A DNA stretch of 64,000 bases, taken from contig NZ_JACVXB010000007.1 of NCBI RefSeq assembly GCF_014596945.1, positions 36,547 through 100,546 on the forward strand, in the 5' to 3' direction. The notes beneath the pieces are model-generated. The model was not told the DNA's origin, made no database searches, and was given only the letters and a program-made list of their open reading frames with translations. Positions 18,818-28,168 of this stretch are shown here, piece by piece. The position numbers were made by a program, and so were the translations under genes. Within the stretch, counting starts at the first letter, position 1; the number at the start of each line of letters is the position of its first letter. The DNA comes from Aestuariibaculum sediminum. Its GTDB lineage: Bacteria > Bacteroidota > Bacteroidia > Flavobacteriales > Flavobacteriaceae.

Positions 18818-18931
18818 AATAATTGTTGGTTTGCAACAAAAATAATAAATTGATTCACTTTTCTAAATTTTAGTTTTACCAATTTTTCATTTTTTTAATG
18901 AAAATTTCGTGAATCATTAATTACTAAAGAC

Positions 18932-18939
18932 TAATTTTG
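18932..18939 (+). promoter_or_regulatory. Minus-7 promoter box immediately before rlmH
   Basis: TAATTTTG matches TAnnTTTG and ends only 5 bases before the rlmH ATG; a TTTCGTG element lies about 20 bases upstream (18905-18911). If used, transcription would begin at or within a base or two of the start codon, giving a leaderless message. Confidence 0.45.
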
Positions 18940-18944
18940 CAATT

Positions 18945-19418
18945 ATGACTATAAAACTTGTTGCTATTGGAAAAACGGATAGCAAAAATCTTCAGGCGCT
19001 AATTGACGATTACCAGAAACGACTTAAGTTTTACGTTAAATTTTCTATGGATTTAATTCCAGACATAAAAAATGTAAAAAACCTAAGTGAAAGTCAGCAA
19101 AAAGTAAAAGAGGGCGAACTAATTTTAAGTAAATTATCCCAAACAGACGTGCTTATTCTATTAGACGAAAACGGTAAACAGTACGATTCGGTAGCGTTTT
19201 CTAAATATTTGCAAAAACACATGAATTCAGGCATTAAACAACTGGTTTTTGCTATTGGCGGCCCTTACGGATTCTCGGATGAAATATACCAAAAAGCAAA
19301 TGGGAAAATATCACTTTCTAAAATGACATTTTCCCATCAAATGATTCGATTATTTTTTACTGAACAACTTTATCGCGGTTTCACTATTTTAAGAAATGAG
19401 CCTTATCATCATCGCTAA
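18945..19418 (+). CDS. rlmH: 23S rRNA (pseudouridine-1915 N3)-methyltransferase RlmH
   Basis: 157 residues, the standard size. SPOUT-class methyltransferase that modifies helix 69 of 23S rRNA on the assembled ribosome. Visible features: N-terminal VAIGKT, LLDENGKQYDS, the SAM-binding knot region FAIGGPYGFSDE, and the invariant C-terminal RNEPYHHR, after LFFTEQLYRGFTIL. Convergent with the hibernation factor gene. Confidence 0.98.
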   Translation: MTIKLVAIGKTDSKNLQALIDDYQKRLKFYVKFSMDLIPDIKNVKNLSESQQKVKEGELILSKLSQTDVLILLDENGKQYDSVAFSKYLQKHMNSGIKQLVFAIGGPYGFSDEIYQKANGKISLSKMTFSHQMIRLFFTEQLYRGFTILRNEPYHHR

Positions 19419-19468
19419 GTTGTTTTAAAAAAGACATCCTTTAAATTTCCTTTTTTGTAAAAAACACA

Positions 19469-19768
19469 TTAATGCGTTTTCATTAACTCTTTGCGCTTTT
19501 CTAATTGGCGCTCTAAATCTTTTATAGTCTGCCTTACTGCAACTTCAAAATTTCGCTCGGTTGAGGTGGCATATAATCTAGGTCCTGGAGCACTTAACTC
19601 TATATTACAAATTTTACCCGTTTCGTGCTGCTTTTCGTCTATTTTAAAATATACTGTCGCACTTATTAAAAATTCATAACGATTAAAAATCTTTTTTAAT
19701 TTCTCTTCTGTAAAAGCCGAAAGGGTTTCACTTACATCTACATCTACGTATTGAAAATTCACAGTCAT
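19469..19768 (-). CDS. hpf: Short-form ribosome hibernation promoting factor (HPF/RaiA family)
   Basis: 99 residues: only the N-terminal S30AE domain, without the long-form dimerisation extension. The pattern fits the family: VNFQYVDVDVSETLSAF, then a helix with KKIFNRYEF, ATVYFKID, and a second helix VAVRQTIKDLERQLEKRK. The protein binds the 30S A/P-site region of idle ribosomes. Monocistronic. A longer paralogue may exist elsewhere. Confidence 0.92.
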   Translation of the reverse strand: MTVNFQYVDVDVSETLSAFTEEKLKKIFNRYEFLISATVYFKIDEKQHETGKICNIELSAPGPRLYATSTERNFEVAVRQTIKDLERQLEKRKELMKTH

Positions 19769-19890
19769 AATATATAGTTTTTATTAATACTCAAATTTAT
19801 AAGTATGGTTATTGAATTATAATGATTTTTATCATGTAATATAATCTAATTAATCTTAATACTCTTATTTTTGAGCCTAAAATTGATCAT

Positions 19891-20463
19891 ATGGAATTGG
19901 TTTTTGCCACCAACAATTTAAACAAGCTTAAAGAAGTACAGGTTTTAATACCGAATCATATAAAACTTTTAAGTTTAAAAGACATTAATTGCAACGAAGA
20001 CATCCCGGAAACACAAGACACTATAGAAGGGAATGCTATTCAAAAAGCCGAATACATAAAAAACAATTATGGCTACGATTGTTTTGCCGATGACACAGGA
20101 TTAGAAGTCCAAGCTCTAGGTGGTAAACCAGGGGTCTATTCGGCTCGATATGCAGGCCCTGAGCGTAATTCTGAAGATAACATGAACAAACTATTATCAG
20201 ATTTAGACGGAAAGAATAATAGACAAGCTCAGTTTAAAACTGTAATTGCACTTCTTATTAATGGCGAATTACACACCTTTACTGGTATATGTAAAGGAGA
20301 AATTACCCGTGAAAAATTAGGAAAAAAAGGTTTTGGTTACGACCCAATATTTAAACCAGAAGGATACACCAAAACTTTTGCCGAATTAGATTTAGACACA
20401 AAAAACAGTATAAGTCATCGCGGAAAAGCCGTCTCTCAACTCGTTAATTTTTTAAATATATAG
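19891..20463 (+). CDS. rdgB: Non-canonical purine NTP pyrophosphatase (RdgB/HAM1)
   Basis: 190 residues. Hydrolyses dITP, ITP and XTP to monophosphates, keeping deaminated purines out of nucleic acids. Family motifs: [12 protein letters not shown] at residues 4-15, [21 protein letters not shown] (two adjoining stretches with the catalytic Asp pair), GFGYDPIF, and SHRGKAV near the C-terminus. A TATTTTTG minus-7 box lies at 19866-19873, 17 bases before the ATG. First gene of a plus-strand run toward rsh and purA. Confidence 0.97.
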   Translation: MELVFATNNLNKLKEVQVLIPNHIKLLSLKDINCNEDIPETQDTIEGNAIQKAEYIKNNYGYDCFADDTGLEVQALGGKPGVYSARYAGPERNSEDNMNKLLSDLDGKNNRQAQFKTVIALLINGELHTFTGICKGEITREKLGKKGFGYDPIFKPEGYTKTFAELDLDTKNSISHRGKAVSQLVNFLNI

Positions 20464-20465
20464 TT

Positions 20466-20513
20466 AGTATTAACAACCCAAAAAAAGCGCTATCGCTATT
20501 GGTTGTTAATATT
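20466..20513 (+). promoter_or_regulatory. Long-range inverted repeat in the rdgB-rsh gap
   Basis: The arms (20466-20478 and 20501-20513) pair over 13 bp with one G.T. The 22-base loop holds a smaller AGCG/CGCT hairpin after seven A. It ends 20 bases before the rsh ATG with no proper T-run, so it may be a weak terminator for rdgB or a leader structure for the (p)ppGpp synthetase. Confidence 0.4.
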
Positions 20514-20533
20514 CTTTATGTTACTTTTAAGTT

Positions 20534-22753
20534 ATGACAGAGGAAGAAATAGAAAAAGAAAATGCAGCCATTACCAAGGCGTATAAAGAGTTACTTAAAG
20601 TTAGCTATACAACACTTACAGACGACGATAAAAAATTAATTCGTAAAGCTTTTGATATTGCCTTAGACGGCCACAAAAATCAAAGACGTAAATCTGGAGA
20701 AGCTTATATTTTTCACCCCATTGCTGTAGCTAAAATTGTTGCTCAAGAGATAGGACTAGATGCCACATCTATAGCCTCGGCCTTGCTGCATGATGTCGTT
20801 GAAGATAGTCCTGATTACGAAATCGAGGATATAGAACGCTTATTTGGGAAAACTGTAGCAACTATAGTTGAGGGTTTAACTAAAATTTCGTCGTTAAGCA
20901 AAGAAAAAGATATGGATGTTTCGCTTCAAGCCGAGAACTTCCGTAAAATGCTTTTAACGCTAAACGACGATGTGCGGGTTATTATCATTAAAATAGCCGA
21001 TCGTTTACACAACATGCAAACGATGGATTCCATGCGGACGGATAAACAGGAAAAAATCGCCTCGGAAACCTTATATATTTACGCGCCACTCGCCCATCGT
21101 ATTGGTCTTTATAATATAAAAACACAGTTAGAAGATCTCGGTTTAAAATATACCGAGCCCGATGTTTACTTCGATATTCTTAATAAAATTAAGGAAAGTA
21201 AAGAAGAACAAGATTTATATATTGAGCAATTTAGCGACGTTATAAAGAAAACGTTAGACCGCGAAAATTTAAACTACACCATTAAGGGACGACCAAAATC
21301 TATTTTTTCCATTAGAAGAAAAATGATTAAGCAGGGTGTTTCCTTTGATGAAGTTTACGACAAGTTCGCCATTCGAATCATTTATAAAAGCGACCCTGCT
21401 AATGAAAAATTCCTTGCCTGGAAAATATATTCAATTGTTACCGATCACTTCAGGCCAAACCCGATTCGTTTACGCGACTGGATTTCATCACCTAAAACTA
21501 CTGGTTACGAAGCCTTACATATAACTGTTATGGGGCCTAAAGGACGCTGGGTTGAAGTACAAATTCGGAGTGAGCGTATGGATGAAATCGCCGAAAAAGG
21601 TTATGCAGCACATTATAAATATAAGCAAGAGGGTGAAAAAGAAGATAGCCTTGAAGATTGGATTAACAAACTTCAAGAAGCCTTGGAAAACCCCGAAACC
21701 AACGCGGTAGATTTTGTTGAACAATTCAAATTAAACCTATATTCAAAAGAGATATTTGTATTTACCCCAGCCGGAGAATTAAAATCTCTACCTAAAGGCG
21801 CAACGCCTATAGATTTCGCCTTTAGCATTCATACCGAAGTAGGGATGAAAACGCGTGGGGCAAAGGTTAATGGCAAACTTGTACCGCTAAGTCATGAACT
21901 AAAAAGTGGCGATCAGGTAAATATTTTAACTTCCGAAAATGCTAAACCAACAGCCAGTTGGTTAGATTACGCTACAACAGCAAGATCGCGAAGTAAAATT
22001 AAATCGGCACTTCGGGAAGACAAAAAGCGTATTGGTGAAGACGGAAAAGAAATTTTAAAACGAAAGCTAAAACAATTAAAAATAACCCTTAATGAAAATT
22101 CGATTAATGAATTAGTAAATTACTTTAAACTTAAAACGAGTTTAGATCTTTTTTATCGTGTGGGTATTGGTACTATAGACAATACGATGTTAAAGGATTT
22201 TGCTTCATCCCGAAGCAATACATTAATGAATTTCATTAAGAATAAAATAAATAGAAAACCAAACATTAGTAAAGAAGAATTAGAAAAAGATGAAATCACC
22301 TCTAATTACGATTTATTGGTTTTCGGAAAAGAAGAAGAAAAATTAGATTATAAGCTTTCCAGCTGTTGCAACCCTATTCCTGGAGATGATGTTTTTGGTT
22401 TCTTAACGGTTTCTGAAGGTATTAAAGTTCATAAAAAAAATTGTCCGAATGCCTTAAGCCTCCAGTCTAATTACGCTTACCGCATAATGCCTGCCAAATG
22501 GATTGATTCCTCGCAGCAAGAATTTTTGGCTAGCATTGTTATTACAGGAATTGACCATATAGGCCTGGTAAACGACATTACTAAAATTATTTCTGAAAAT
22601 ATGCATGTTAACATGAAGAGCATCAGTTTTGAGAGTAACGACGGAATATTTTCAGGTAAAATTAATGTCATTGTTAAAAATAATACCCTCTTAAAAAAGT
22701 TATTAGAAAAACTTCGTAAAATTAATGGTATAGATAAAGTTACTAGACAGTAA
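20534..22753 (+). CDS. Bifunctional (p)ppGpp synthetase/hydrolase (RelA/SpoT homologue)
   Basis: 739 residues. Makes and degrades the stringent-response alarmone. Domain order: HD hydrolase (about 45-200, with HPIAVAKI, the LLHDVVED metal site and ADRLHNMQTM), synthetase (about 240-370, with GRPKSIFSIRRKM, DKFAIRIIY and TGYEALHITVMGP), TGS domain (about 405-465, FVFTPAGELKSLPKGATPIDFAF in two parts), a helical/zinc-finger-like region with SCCNPIPGDDV, and a C-terminal ACT domain. With both HDxxED and synthetase motifs intact, it is expected to be bifunctional. It is followed after 26 bases by a Fur-family gene. Confidence 0.97.
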   Translation: MTEEEIEKENAAITKAYKELLKVSYTTLTDDDKKLIRKAFDIALDGHKNQRRKSGEAYIFHPIAVAKIVAQEIGLDATSIASALLHDVVEDSPDYEIEDIERLFGKTVATIVEGLTKISSLSKEKDMDVSLQAENFRKMLLTLNDDVRVIIIKIADRLHNMQTMDSMRTDKQEKIASETLYIYAPLAHRIGLYNIKTQLEDLGLKYTEPDVYFDILNKIKESKEEQDLYIEQFSDVIKKTLDRENLNYTIKGRPKSIFSIRRKMIKQGVSFDEVYDKFAIRIIYKSDPANEKFLAWKIYSIVTDHFRPNPIRLRDWISSPKTTGYEALHITVMGPKGRWVEVQIRSERMDEIAEKGYAAHYKYKQEGEKEDSLEDWINKLQEALENPETNAVDFVEQFKLNLYSKEIFVFTPAGELKSLPKGATPIDFAFSIHTEVGMKTRGAKVNGKLVPLSHELKSGDQVNILTSENAKPTASWLDYATTARSRSKIKSALREDKKRIGEDGKEILKRKLKQLKITLNENSINELVNYFKLKTSLDLFYRVGIGTIDNTMLKDFASSRSNTLMNFIKNKINRKPNISKEELEKDEITSNYDLLVFGKEEEKLDYKLSSCCNPIPGDDVFGFLTVSEGIKVHKKNCPNALSLQSNYAYRIMPAKWIDSSQQEFLASIVITGIDHIGLVNDITKIISENMHVNMKSISFESNDGIFSGKINVIVKNNTLLKKLLEKLRKINGIDKVTRQ

Positions 22754-22779
22754 AAAAAGTGTAAATTTGCAACGAAATT

Positions 22780-23232
22780 ATGAATGCAAGCGCCGATACA
22801 AAAAATCAAGAAATAGTAAAAAGTGTTTTTACTAACTTTTTAGAAACCAACGGACACCGTAAAACGCCCGAAAGGTACGCTATATTACAAGAGATATATA
22901 ATAACAAAGAACATTTTGATATAGAATCCCTATATCTTAATATGAAAAACAAAAAGTATCGTGTATCTCGCGCCACGCTTTACAATACGATAGAATTACT
23001 TCTGGAATGTGGATTGGTTAGAAAACATCAGTTTGGACAAAATCAGGCACATTACGAAAAATCATATTTCGATAGACAACACGACCATGTTATTTTAACA
23101 GACACTGGGGAAGTTATAGAGTTTTGCGACCCCAGAATTCAATCTATTAAAAAAACTATTGAGGAAGTTTTTGATATCGAAATTAATAATCATTCACTTT
23201 ATTTTTACGGAAATAGAAAATCAACCAAATAA
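22780..23232 (+). CDS. Fur-family transcriptional regulator
   Basis: 150 residues. N-terminal winged helix (about 20-90: [44 protein letters not shown]) and a C-terminal dimerisation domain with [20 protein letters not shown]. In classical Fur this last stretch holds a CxxC zinc site (like LICLDCGKV); here both Cys positions are replaced (ILTDTGEV), so the structural zinc site is absent or rebuilt. His residues for the regulatory metal appear present. A TAAATTTG minus-7 box lies at 22762-22769, 10 bases before the ATG, suggesting its own short-leader transcript. It starts 12 bases before purA, an arrangement I believe is common in Flavobacteriaceae. It may be an iron or peroxide sensor. Confidence 0.93.
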   Translation: MNASADTKNQEIVKSVFTNFLETNGHRKTPERYAILQEIYNNKEHFDIESLYLNMKNKKYRVSRATLYNTIELLLECGLVRKHQFGQNQAHYEKSYFDRQHDHVILTDTGEVIEFCDPRIQSIKKTIEEVFDIEINNHSLYFYGNRKSTK

Positions 23233-23244
23233 TTTACATTTAAA

Positions 23245-24522
23245 ATGGCAGTAGATTTACTACTAGGATTACAATGGGGCGACGAAGGCAAAGGAAAAAT
23301 TGTTGACGTTCTTACCTCTAACTACGACATTATTGCGCGTTTTCAAGGCGGTCCAAACGCAGGACACACCTTAGTTTTCAACGGAAAAAAACACGTATTA
23401 CACACCATCCCTTCAGGAATTTTTCATGAGGATACTATTAATTTAGTAGGTAATGGCGTGGTTATAGATCCTGTGATTTTTAAAGGCGAACTAGACAAAT
23501 TGGCCGAACAAGATGTAGACTACCGAAAATCGTTAGTTATATCGCGTAAAGCACATATAATATTACCAACGCACCGATTATTAGATGCAGCGAGCGAAGC
23601 CTCGAAGGGAAAAGCTAAAATTGGATCTACCCTAAAAGGTATTGGTCCAACTTATATGGATAAAACCGGGCGTAACGGTATTCGCGTTGGCGATTTAGAG
23701 TTAAGTGACTGGCAAGAACGCTATAGAGCTTTAGCCGACAAGCACGAATCAATGATTAAGTTTTACGATGTAGATATTCAGTATAACTTAGAAGAATTAG
23801 AAGCAGAATTTTTTAATGCTGTTGAAGTGTTGAAAACACTAACCTTTATCGATTCTGAAGAATATGTTTATCAAGCTCAAAAGTCAGGTAAAACTATTTT
23901 AGCTGAAGGCGCTCAGGGATCATTATTAGATATCGACTTCGGAACATATCCTTTTGTAACATCGAGTAACACTACTGCTGCTGGTTCTTGCACTGGATTA
24001 GGTGTTGCACCAAACCAAATTGGTGAAGTATTTGGTATATTTAAAGCATACACTACGCGTGTAGGCTCAGGCCCCTTCCCTACCGAATTATTCGATGAGG
24101 ATGGAGAAACTATGAGTCGCGTTGGTAATGAGTTTGGAGCAACTACCGGTCGCGCCAGACGATGTGGTTGGTTAGACTTAATCGCTTTAAAATATGCTTG
24201 CCAAGTTAATGGTGTAACGCAATTAATGATGATGAAAGGCGATGTGCTTTCTGGGTTTAAAACCTTAAAAGTATGTACAGCTTACAAATATAAAGGTGAA
24301 GTAATCAAACATTTCCCTTACAATATCGACCCGGAAAATATAGAACCTATCTATACGGAAGTTGAAGGATGGGCTGAGGATTTAACAGGTATGTCTGAAG
24401 CATCTCAATTACCCAAAGCACTAAACGATTATATCGCATTTTTAGAAAAAGAATTAGAAATTCCGATTACTATCGTTTCAGTAGGTCCAGATAGAAAACA
24501 AACGATATTTAGAAATAAATAA
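23245..24522 (+). CDS. purA: Adenylosuccinate synthetase
   Basis: 425 residues, standard size. Catalyses IMP + aspartate + GTP to adenylosuccinate, the first step from IMP to AMP. Motifs: the P-loop-like QWGDEGKGK at residues 10-18, FQGGPNAGHTLV, the STLKGIGPTY segment, EGAQGSLLDIDFGTYPFVTSSN (in adjoining parts) and the C-terminal VSVGPDRKQTIF. Follows the Fur-family gene by 12 bases and ends at a strong terminator. Confidence 0.98.
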   Translation: MAVDLLLGLQWGDEGKGKIVDVLTSNYDIIARFQGGPNAGHTLVFNGKKHVLHTIPSGIFHEDTINLVGNGVVIDPVIFKGELDKLAEQDVDYRKSLVISRKAHIILPTHRLLDAASEASKGKAKIGSTLKGIGPTYMDKTGRNGIRVGDLELSDWQERYRALADKHESMIKFYDVDIQYNLEELEAEFFNAVEVLKTLTFIDSEEYVYQAQKSGKTILAEGAQGSLLDIDFGTYPFVTSSNTTAAGSCTGLGVAPNQIGEVFGIFKAYTTRVGSGPFPTELFDEDGETMSRVGNEFGATTGRARRCGWLDLIALKYACQVNGVTQLMMMKGDVLSGFKTLKVCTAYKYKGEVIKHFPYNIDPENIEPIYTEVEGWAEDLTGMSEASQLPKALNDYIAFLEKELEIPITIVSVGPDRKQTIFRNK

Positions 24523-24546
24523 TTTTCTACGCTTTCATAAGCATTT

Positions 24547-24575
24547 AAAGACCACTATTTAGTGGTCTTTTTTTA
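24547..24575 (+). terminator. Terminator of purA
   Basis: Perfect 10-bp stem AAAGACCACT/AGTGGTCTTT with an ATTT loop, running into seven T. It begins 25 bases after the purA stop. Confidence 0.88.
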
Positions 24576-24669
24576 GTTTATAAAAAGCCATAAATATTTT
24601 ATTGCGTTTTTTGTATGAAAACAATTTAACTATAGAAATATCGTTATTTTTGCGACAAACATATATATC

Positions 24670-26817
24670 TTGAAAACATTTAATCCCATATACATTTTAT
24701 TAATCTTTTGTTTTTTGTTATCTACATTTTGTGTAACAGCGCAAGACAAAAGACAAATTGAAATTAAATATTCAGGAAGACTAAATCGTGACGAAGCTAA
24801 TTTTCCTGGCGCCACCATCTTAACCAGAGATGATTCCCAACAAGTGCATTTATACCATAATGGCACCGATTTATGGTGTGATAAAGCCATTCGCTACGGA
24901 CAGGAAAATTTTATTGAAGCTTATGGAAATGTCAAAATGATTCAAGGGGACACCATTAATATGTCTGCCAAATACATTGAGTATAGTGGCATTTCAGAAT
25001 TGGCTTTTGCGAGTGGCGAAGTCGTTTTAAAAGACCCTAACTCAACCATATCTAGTGACACATTATATTTCGATAGAATTAACCAGGAAGCCTTTTATAA
25101 AAGTGGCGGAACCGTTGTAAAGGATACCTCGGGTACTATTACCAGTAAAATTGGTCGTTACTTAATGCAGCAAAAAAAATACCGTTTCACTGAAAATGTC
25201 GTGCTAACTAATGACGACGCAATTATTAATTCAGATTACTTTGATTTTTATTCCGATACTGGAAAAGCATTTTTGTATGGACCTTCTACTATAGTCACTG
25301 AAACCAGCAAAACCTATTGCGAAAAAGGTTTTTATGACACCAAGAATAAAACTGGTTATGCTGTGAAAAAATCACGAATAGACTACGATAACCGTATTAT
25401 TGAAGGTGATAGTTTATACTTCGACAACAACATCAGTTTTGCATCGGCTACCAATAATATAAAAGTCACAGACACCATTAACAAAACCATAGTTAAAGGC
25501 CATTATGCTGAGGTTTTTAAAGAAAAAGACTCGCTTTTCATAACCAAAAGAGCACTAGCTGCCACGAAGCAAGAAAATGATTCGATTTACATGCATGCCG
25601 ATAAAATTATGGTAACAGGAAAACCCGATGAACGCATTTTAAGAGCCTATTACAATGCCAAAATCTTTAAAACTGACTTAAGTGGAAAGGCTGATTCTAT
25701 TCATTCTAATCAAAAAACTGGCGTTACTCAACTTATTAACCTGAATCGCCTGGCTTCTTTAGATAAATTCGCAACGAAACGACGCCCAATCATGTGGAAT
25801 GTAGAAAGTCAAATGACAGGAGATACCATTCATTTATTTTCAAATACAAAAACCGAAAAATTAGATTCGCTTCTTGTTTTCGACAATGCCTTTATTATTA
25901 GCAAAGACACATTAAGTGAAGACGGGTACAATCAAATTAACGGTTTAAAACTTCTTGGTCAATTTGATGACGAAAACCAGCTTAGAACGGTTGACATCAA
26001 CAAAAACGCACAATCTATTTTTTACGTTAGAAACGACAAACAAGAATTAGTAGGTATCGACAAAGCAAAATCAGGAAGAATATCTATACTTTTTGGAAAT
26101 GGAGATATAGAAGAATATACCCGATTTAATCAAGTAGACGGCACACTGCCTCCTGAATCGGAATATCTGGAGAAAGATAAACGTTTGAAAGGCTTTGATT
26201 GGCGCGAAGACGAACGCCCACAATCTGTAGCCGATTTATTTTCTGAAGACAAACCGATAGTATTACCTAAAATTCAAGGATTAGAAGATTATATTCCCGA
26301 GGATGATTTCTTTAATGAGGAAATGATGGAGCGTATTAATATGGCTGGTAATAGTCAAGAGTTTTTAGGATTAAAAAATGGAAATAATCTTTTGGAATAT
26401 CCTAATGACTTTGAAAATAATATATGGTATAAACAGCATACTAAAGTATCTGCAAAATCAACACTATCGCCTAACAAAAAAGAATTAGTTTATTCTATAT
26501 CAGGAATAGGGCAAGGTAACGGTCAAATAATTCAAAGCATAAATAAAACACACGGAAAATTCAAATTTTCCATTTGGTTGAAAGGTTCTGGGGTAGTAAG
26601 TATAATTATTCAAAGAAATGGTGCGCCTTGGACTAGTTATGAGTCTCTAGGTATAGATCTTCCTGATTCTTGGAAAAAATACAGTATATCGACTTTAAAG
26701 CCTCTAGACCAAAGTAAACTTAGATGTTTAATAAGTAATATTGAACCAACCGACGAAGTCTACGCATGGGGAGCCTCACTTATTGAAATAAAAGAAACCC
26801 CTGAGGCAAAAGATTAG
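24670..26817 (+). CDS. OstA/LptA-like outer-membrane biogenesis protein with an extra C-terminal jelly-roll-like domain
   Basis: 715 residues. The start is a TTG giving MKTFNPIYILLIFCFLL, a good signal peptide ending VTAQ; a minus-7 box TATTTTTG lies at 24645-24652. Residues about 30-330 show repeated beta-strand units of the OstA/LptA beta-jellyroll type (NVKMIQGDTINMSA, SGEVVLKDPNSTISSDTLYFD in parts, VVLTNDDAIINSDYFDF). This family carries lipopolysaccharide between membranes. Residues about 570-712 form a separate domain with NNLLEYPNDFENNIWY, then FKFSIWLKG, and finally VYAWGASLIEI, resembling carbohydrate-binding/phage-tail jelly rolls. I do not expect that domain in typical relatives, which I recall ending near the PEDDFFNEEMMERI segment. 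The stop lies 9 bases before the aminotransferase gene. Confidence 0.88.
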   Translation: MKTFNPIYILLIFCFLLSTFCVTAQDKRQIEIKYSGRLNRDEANFPGATILTRDDSQQVHLYHNGTDLWCDKAIRYGQENFIEAYGNVKMIQGDTINMSAKYIEYSGISELAFASGEVVLKDPNSTISSDTLYFDRINQEAFYKSGGTVVKDTSGTITSKIGRYLMQQKKYRFTENVVLTNDDAIINSDYFDFYSDTGKAFLYGPSTIVTETSKTYCEKGFYDTKNKTGYAVKKSRIDYDNRIIEGDSLYFDNNISFASATNNIKVTDTINKTIVKGHYAEVFKEKDSLFITKRALAATKQENDSIYMHADKIMVTGKPDERILRAYYNAKIFKTDLSGKADSIHSNQKTGVTQLINLNRLASLDKFATKRRPIMWNVESQMTGDTIHLFSNTKTEKLDSLLVFDNAFIISKDTLSEDGYNQINGLKLLGQFDDENQLRTVDINKNAQSIFYVRNDKQELVGIDKAKSGRISILFGNGDIEEYTRFNQVDGTLPPESEYLEKDKRLKGFDWREDERPQSVADLFSEDKPIVLPKIQGLEDYIPEDDFFNEEMMERINMAGNSQEFLGLKNGNNLLEYPNDFENNIWYKQHTKVSAKSTLSPNKKELVYSISGIGQGNGQIIQSINKTHGKFKFSIWLKGSGVVSIIIQRNGAPWTSYESLGIDLPDSWKKYSISTLKPLDQSKLRCLISNIEPTDEVYAWGASLIEIKETPEAKD

Positions 26818-26826
26818 TTTTAAAGT

Positions 26827-28014
26827 ATGATGAAACAAGACTTCTTAAAATACCAAGCGCAAACGTCGACGTTTCCTTTGGCTATGGAAATTTCTCATGC
26901 CAGAGGCAGTTATATTTACGACACCAATGGTAAACCATTTTTGGATTTTGTTTCTGGAGTTTCGGCAACACCTTTAGGGCACAATCACCCAAAAGTGATT
27001 AATGCTATCAAACACCAACTGGATAAATATATGCATGTTATGGTATATGGCGAGTATGCACAACACGCACCTGTAGAACTTTGTAAATGTATTGCGAAAC
27101 ATCTACCAAAGCCATTAGACAAAACCTATTTAACAAATTCTGGTACCGAAGCTATTGAAGGGGCACTAAAACTTGCTAAGCGTATAACTGGCAGAAGTGA
27201 AATTGTCGCAGCAAAAAAAGCATACCACGGTAATACCATGGGTTCCATGAGTGTTATGGGCTTTGAAGAACGTAAGCAAGCGTTTAGGCCGCTTCTTCCC
27301 GGCGTTAAATTTATCGAGTTCAATGAAGAAGAGGATCTTTTAAAAATAACGACGAAAACAGCTGGTGTTATTTTAGAAACCATCCAAGGTGGTGCTGGAT
27401 TTATTGAGCCTAAAAACGGCTATTTAGAAAAAGTTAGAAAACGCTGTACCGACGTTGGTGCGGTTCTTATTTTAGACGAAATCCAACCAGGTATTGGCAG
27501 AACTGGCAAACTTTTCGGTTTCGAAAATTACAATTGCACACCAGATATTGTAGTTATGGGTAAAGGGCTTGGTGGGGGCATGCCTATTGGCGCATTCACT
27601 TCTTCAACGAAACATATGGATTTACTAATGGAAAATCCTAAGTTAGGTCATATTACAACTTTTGGCGGACATCCTGTTATTGCTGCGGCAGCTTTAGCTA
27701 CACTAACAGAAATTACGGAAACCAATTTAATGCCCGAAGCATTGGAAAAGGAAGAACTTTTCAGAAAGCTTTTAATACATCCGTTGATTACAGAAATACG
27801 AGGAAAAGGTCTTATGCTGGCCCCAATAATGCAATCTGAAGATATAGCAAACACTGTTGTTTTAAAGAGTCAAGATGCCGGTTTAATCCTGTTTTGGCTG
27901 CTCTTCGAAGGTAAGGCTGTGCGAATAACGCCACCTCTAACCATTTCAAATGATGAAATAATTAAAGGATGCGACATAATTATTTCAATTTTAAATGAAA
28001 TTCAAGAAAGCTAA
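26827..28014 (+). CDS. Class III aminotransferase (acetylornithine/ornithine-aminotransferase-like)
   Basis: 395 residues. PLP-dependent fold type I enzyme. Seen: FVSGVSATPLGHNHPKVI, NSGTEAIEGALKLAKR, KKAYHGNTMGSMS, the PLP-binding LDEIQPGIGRTGKLF and the Lys of MGKGLGGGMPIG. The sequence fits the general aspartate aminotransferase family label used for class III enzymes; substrate cannot be fixed from sequence. No arginine-biosynthesis genes are adjacent, so ArgD is only one possibility. It sits 9 bases after the OstA-like gene, a pairing I recall in other Flavobacteriaceae. Confidence 0.9.
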   Translation: MMKQDFLKYQAQTSTFPLAMEISHARGSYIYDTNGKPFLDFVSGVSATPLGHNHPKVINAIKHQLDKYMHVMVYGEYAQHAPVELCKCIAKHLPKPLDKTYLTNSGTEAIEGALKLAKRITGRSEIVAAKKAYHGNTMGSMSVMGFEERKQAFRPLLPGVKFIEFNEEEDLLKITTKTAGVILETIQGGAGFIEPKNGYLEKVRKRCTDVGAVLILDEIQPGIGRTGKLFGFENYNCTPDIVVMGKGLGGGMPIGAFTSSTKHMDLLMENPKLGHITTFGGHPVIAAAALATLTEITETNLMPEALEKEELFRKLLIHPLITEIRGKGLMLAPIMQSEDIANTVVLKSQDAGLILFWLLFEGKAVRITPPLTISNDEIIKGCDIIISILNEIQES

Positions 28015-28168
28015 CGCACCATTAACCGACTAATCACCAACAAACAAACTTAATTTTAAAATAAACTCCTTAACTGTTCATTACTTTGTTAAAAACATTT
28101 AGGCTTGAACTGTTAATCATTAAAATAGAACATTAAATTTATAGTAGTAGAATTTTACAAATGTGCTT

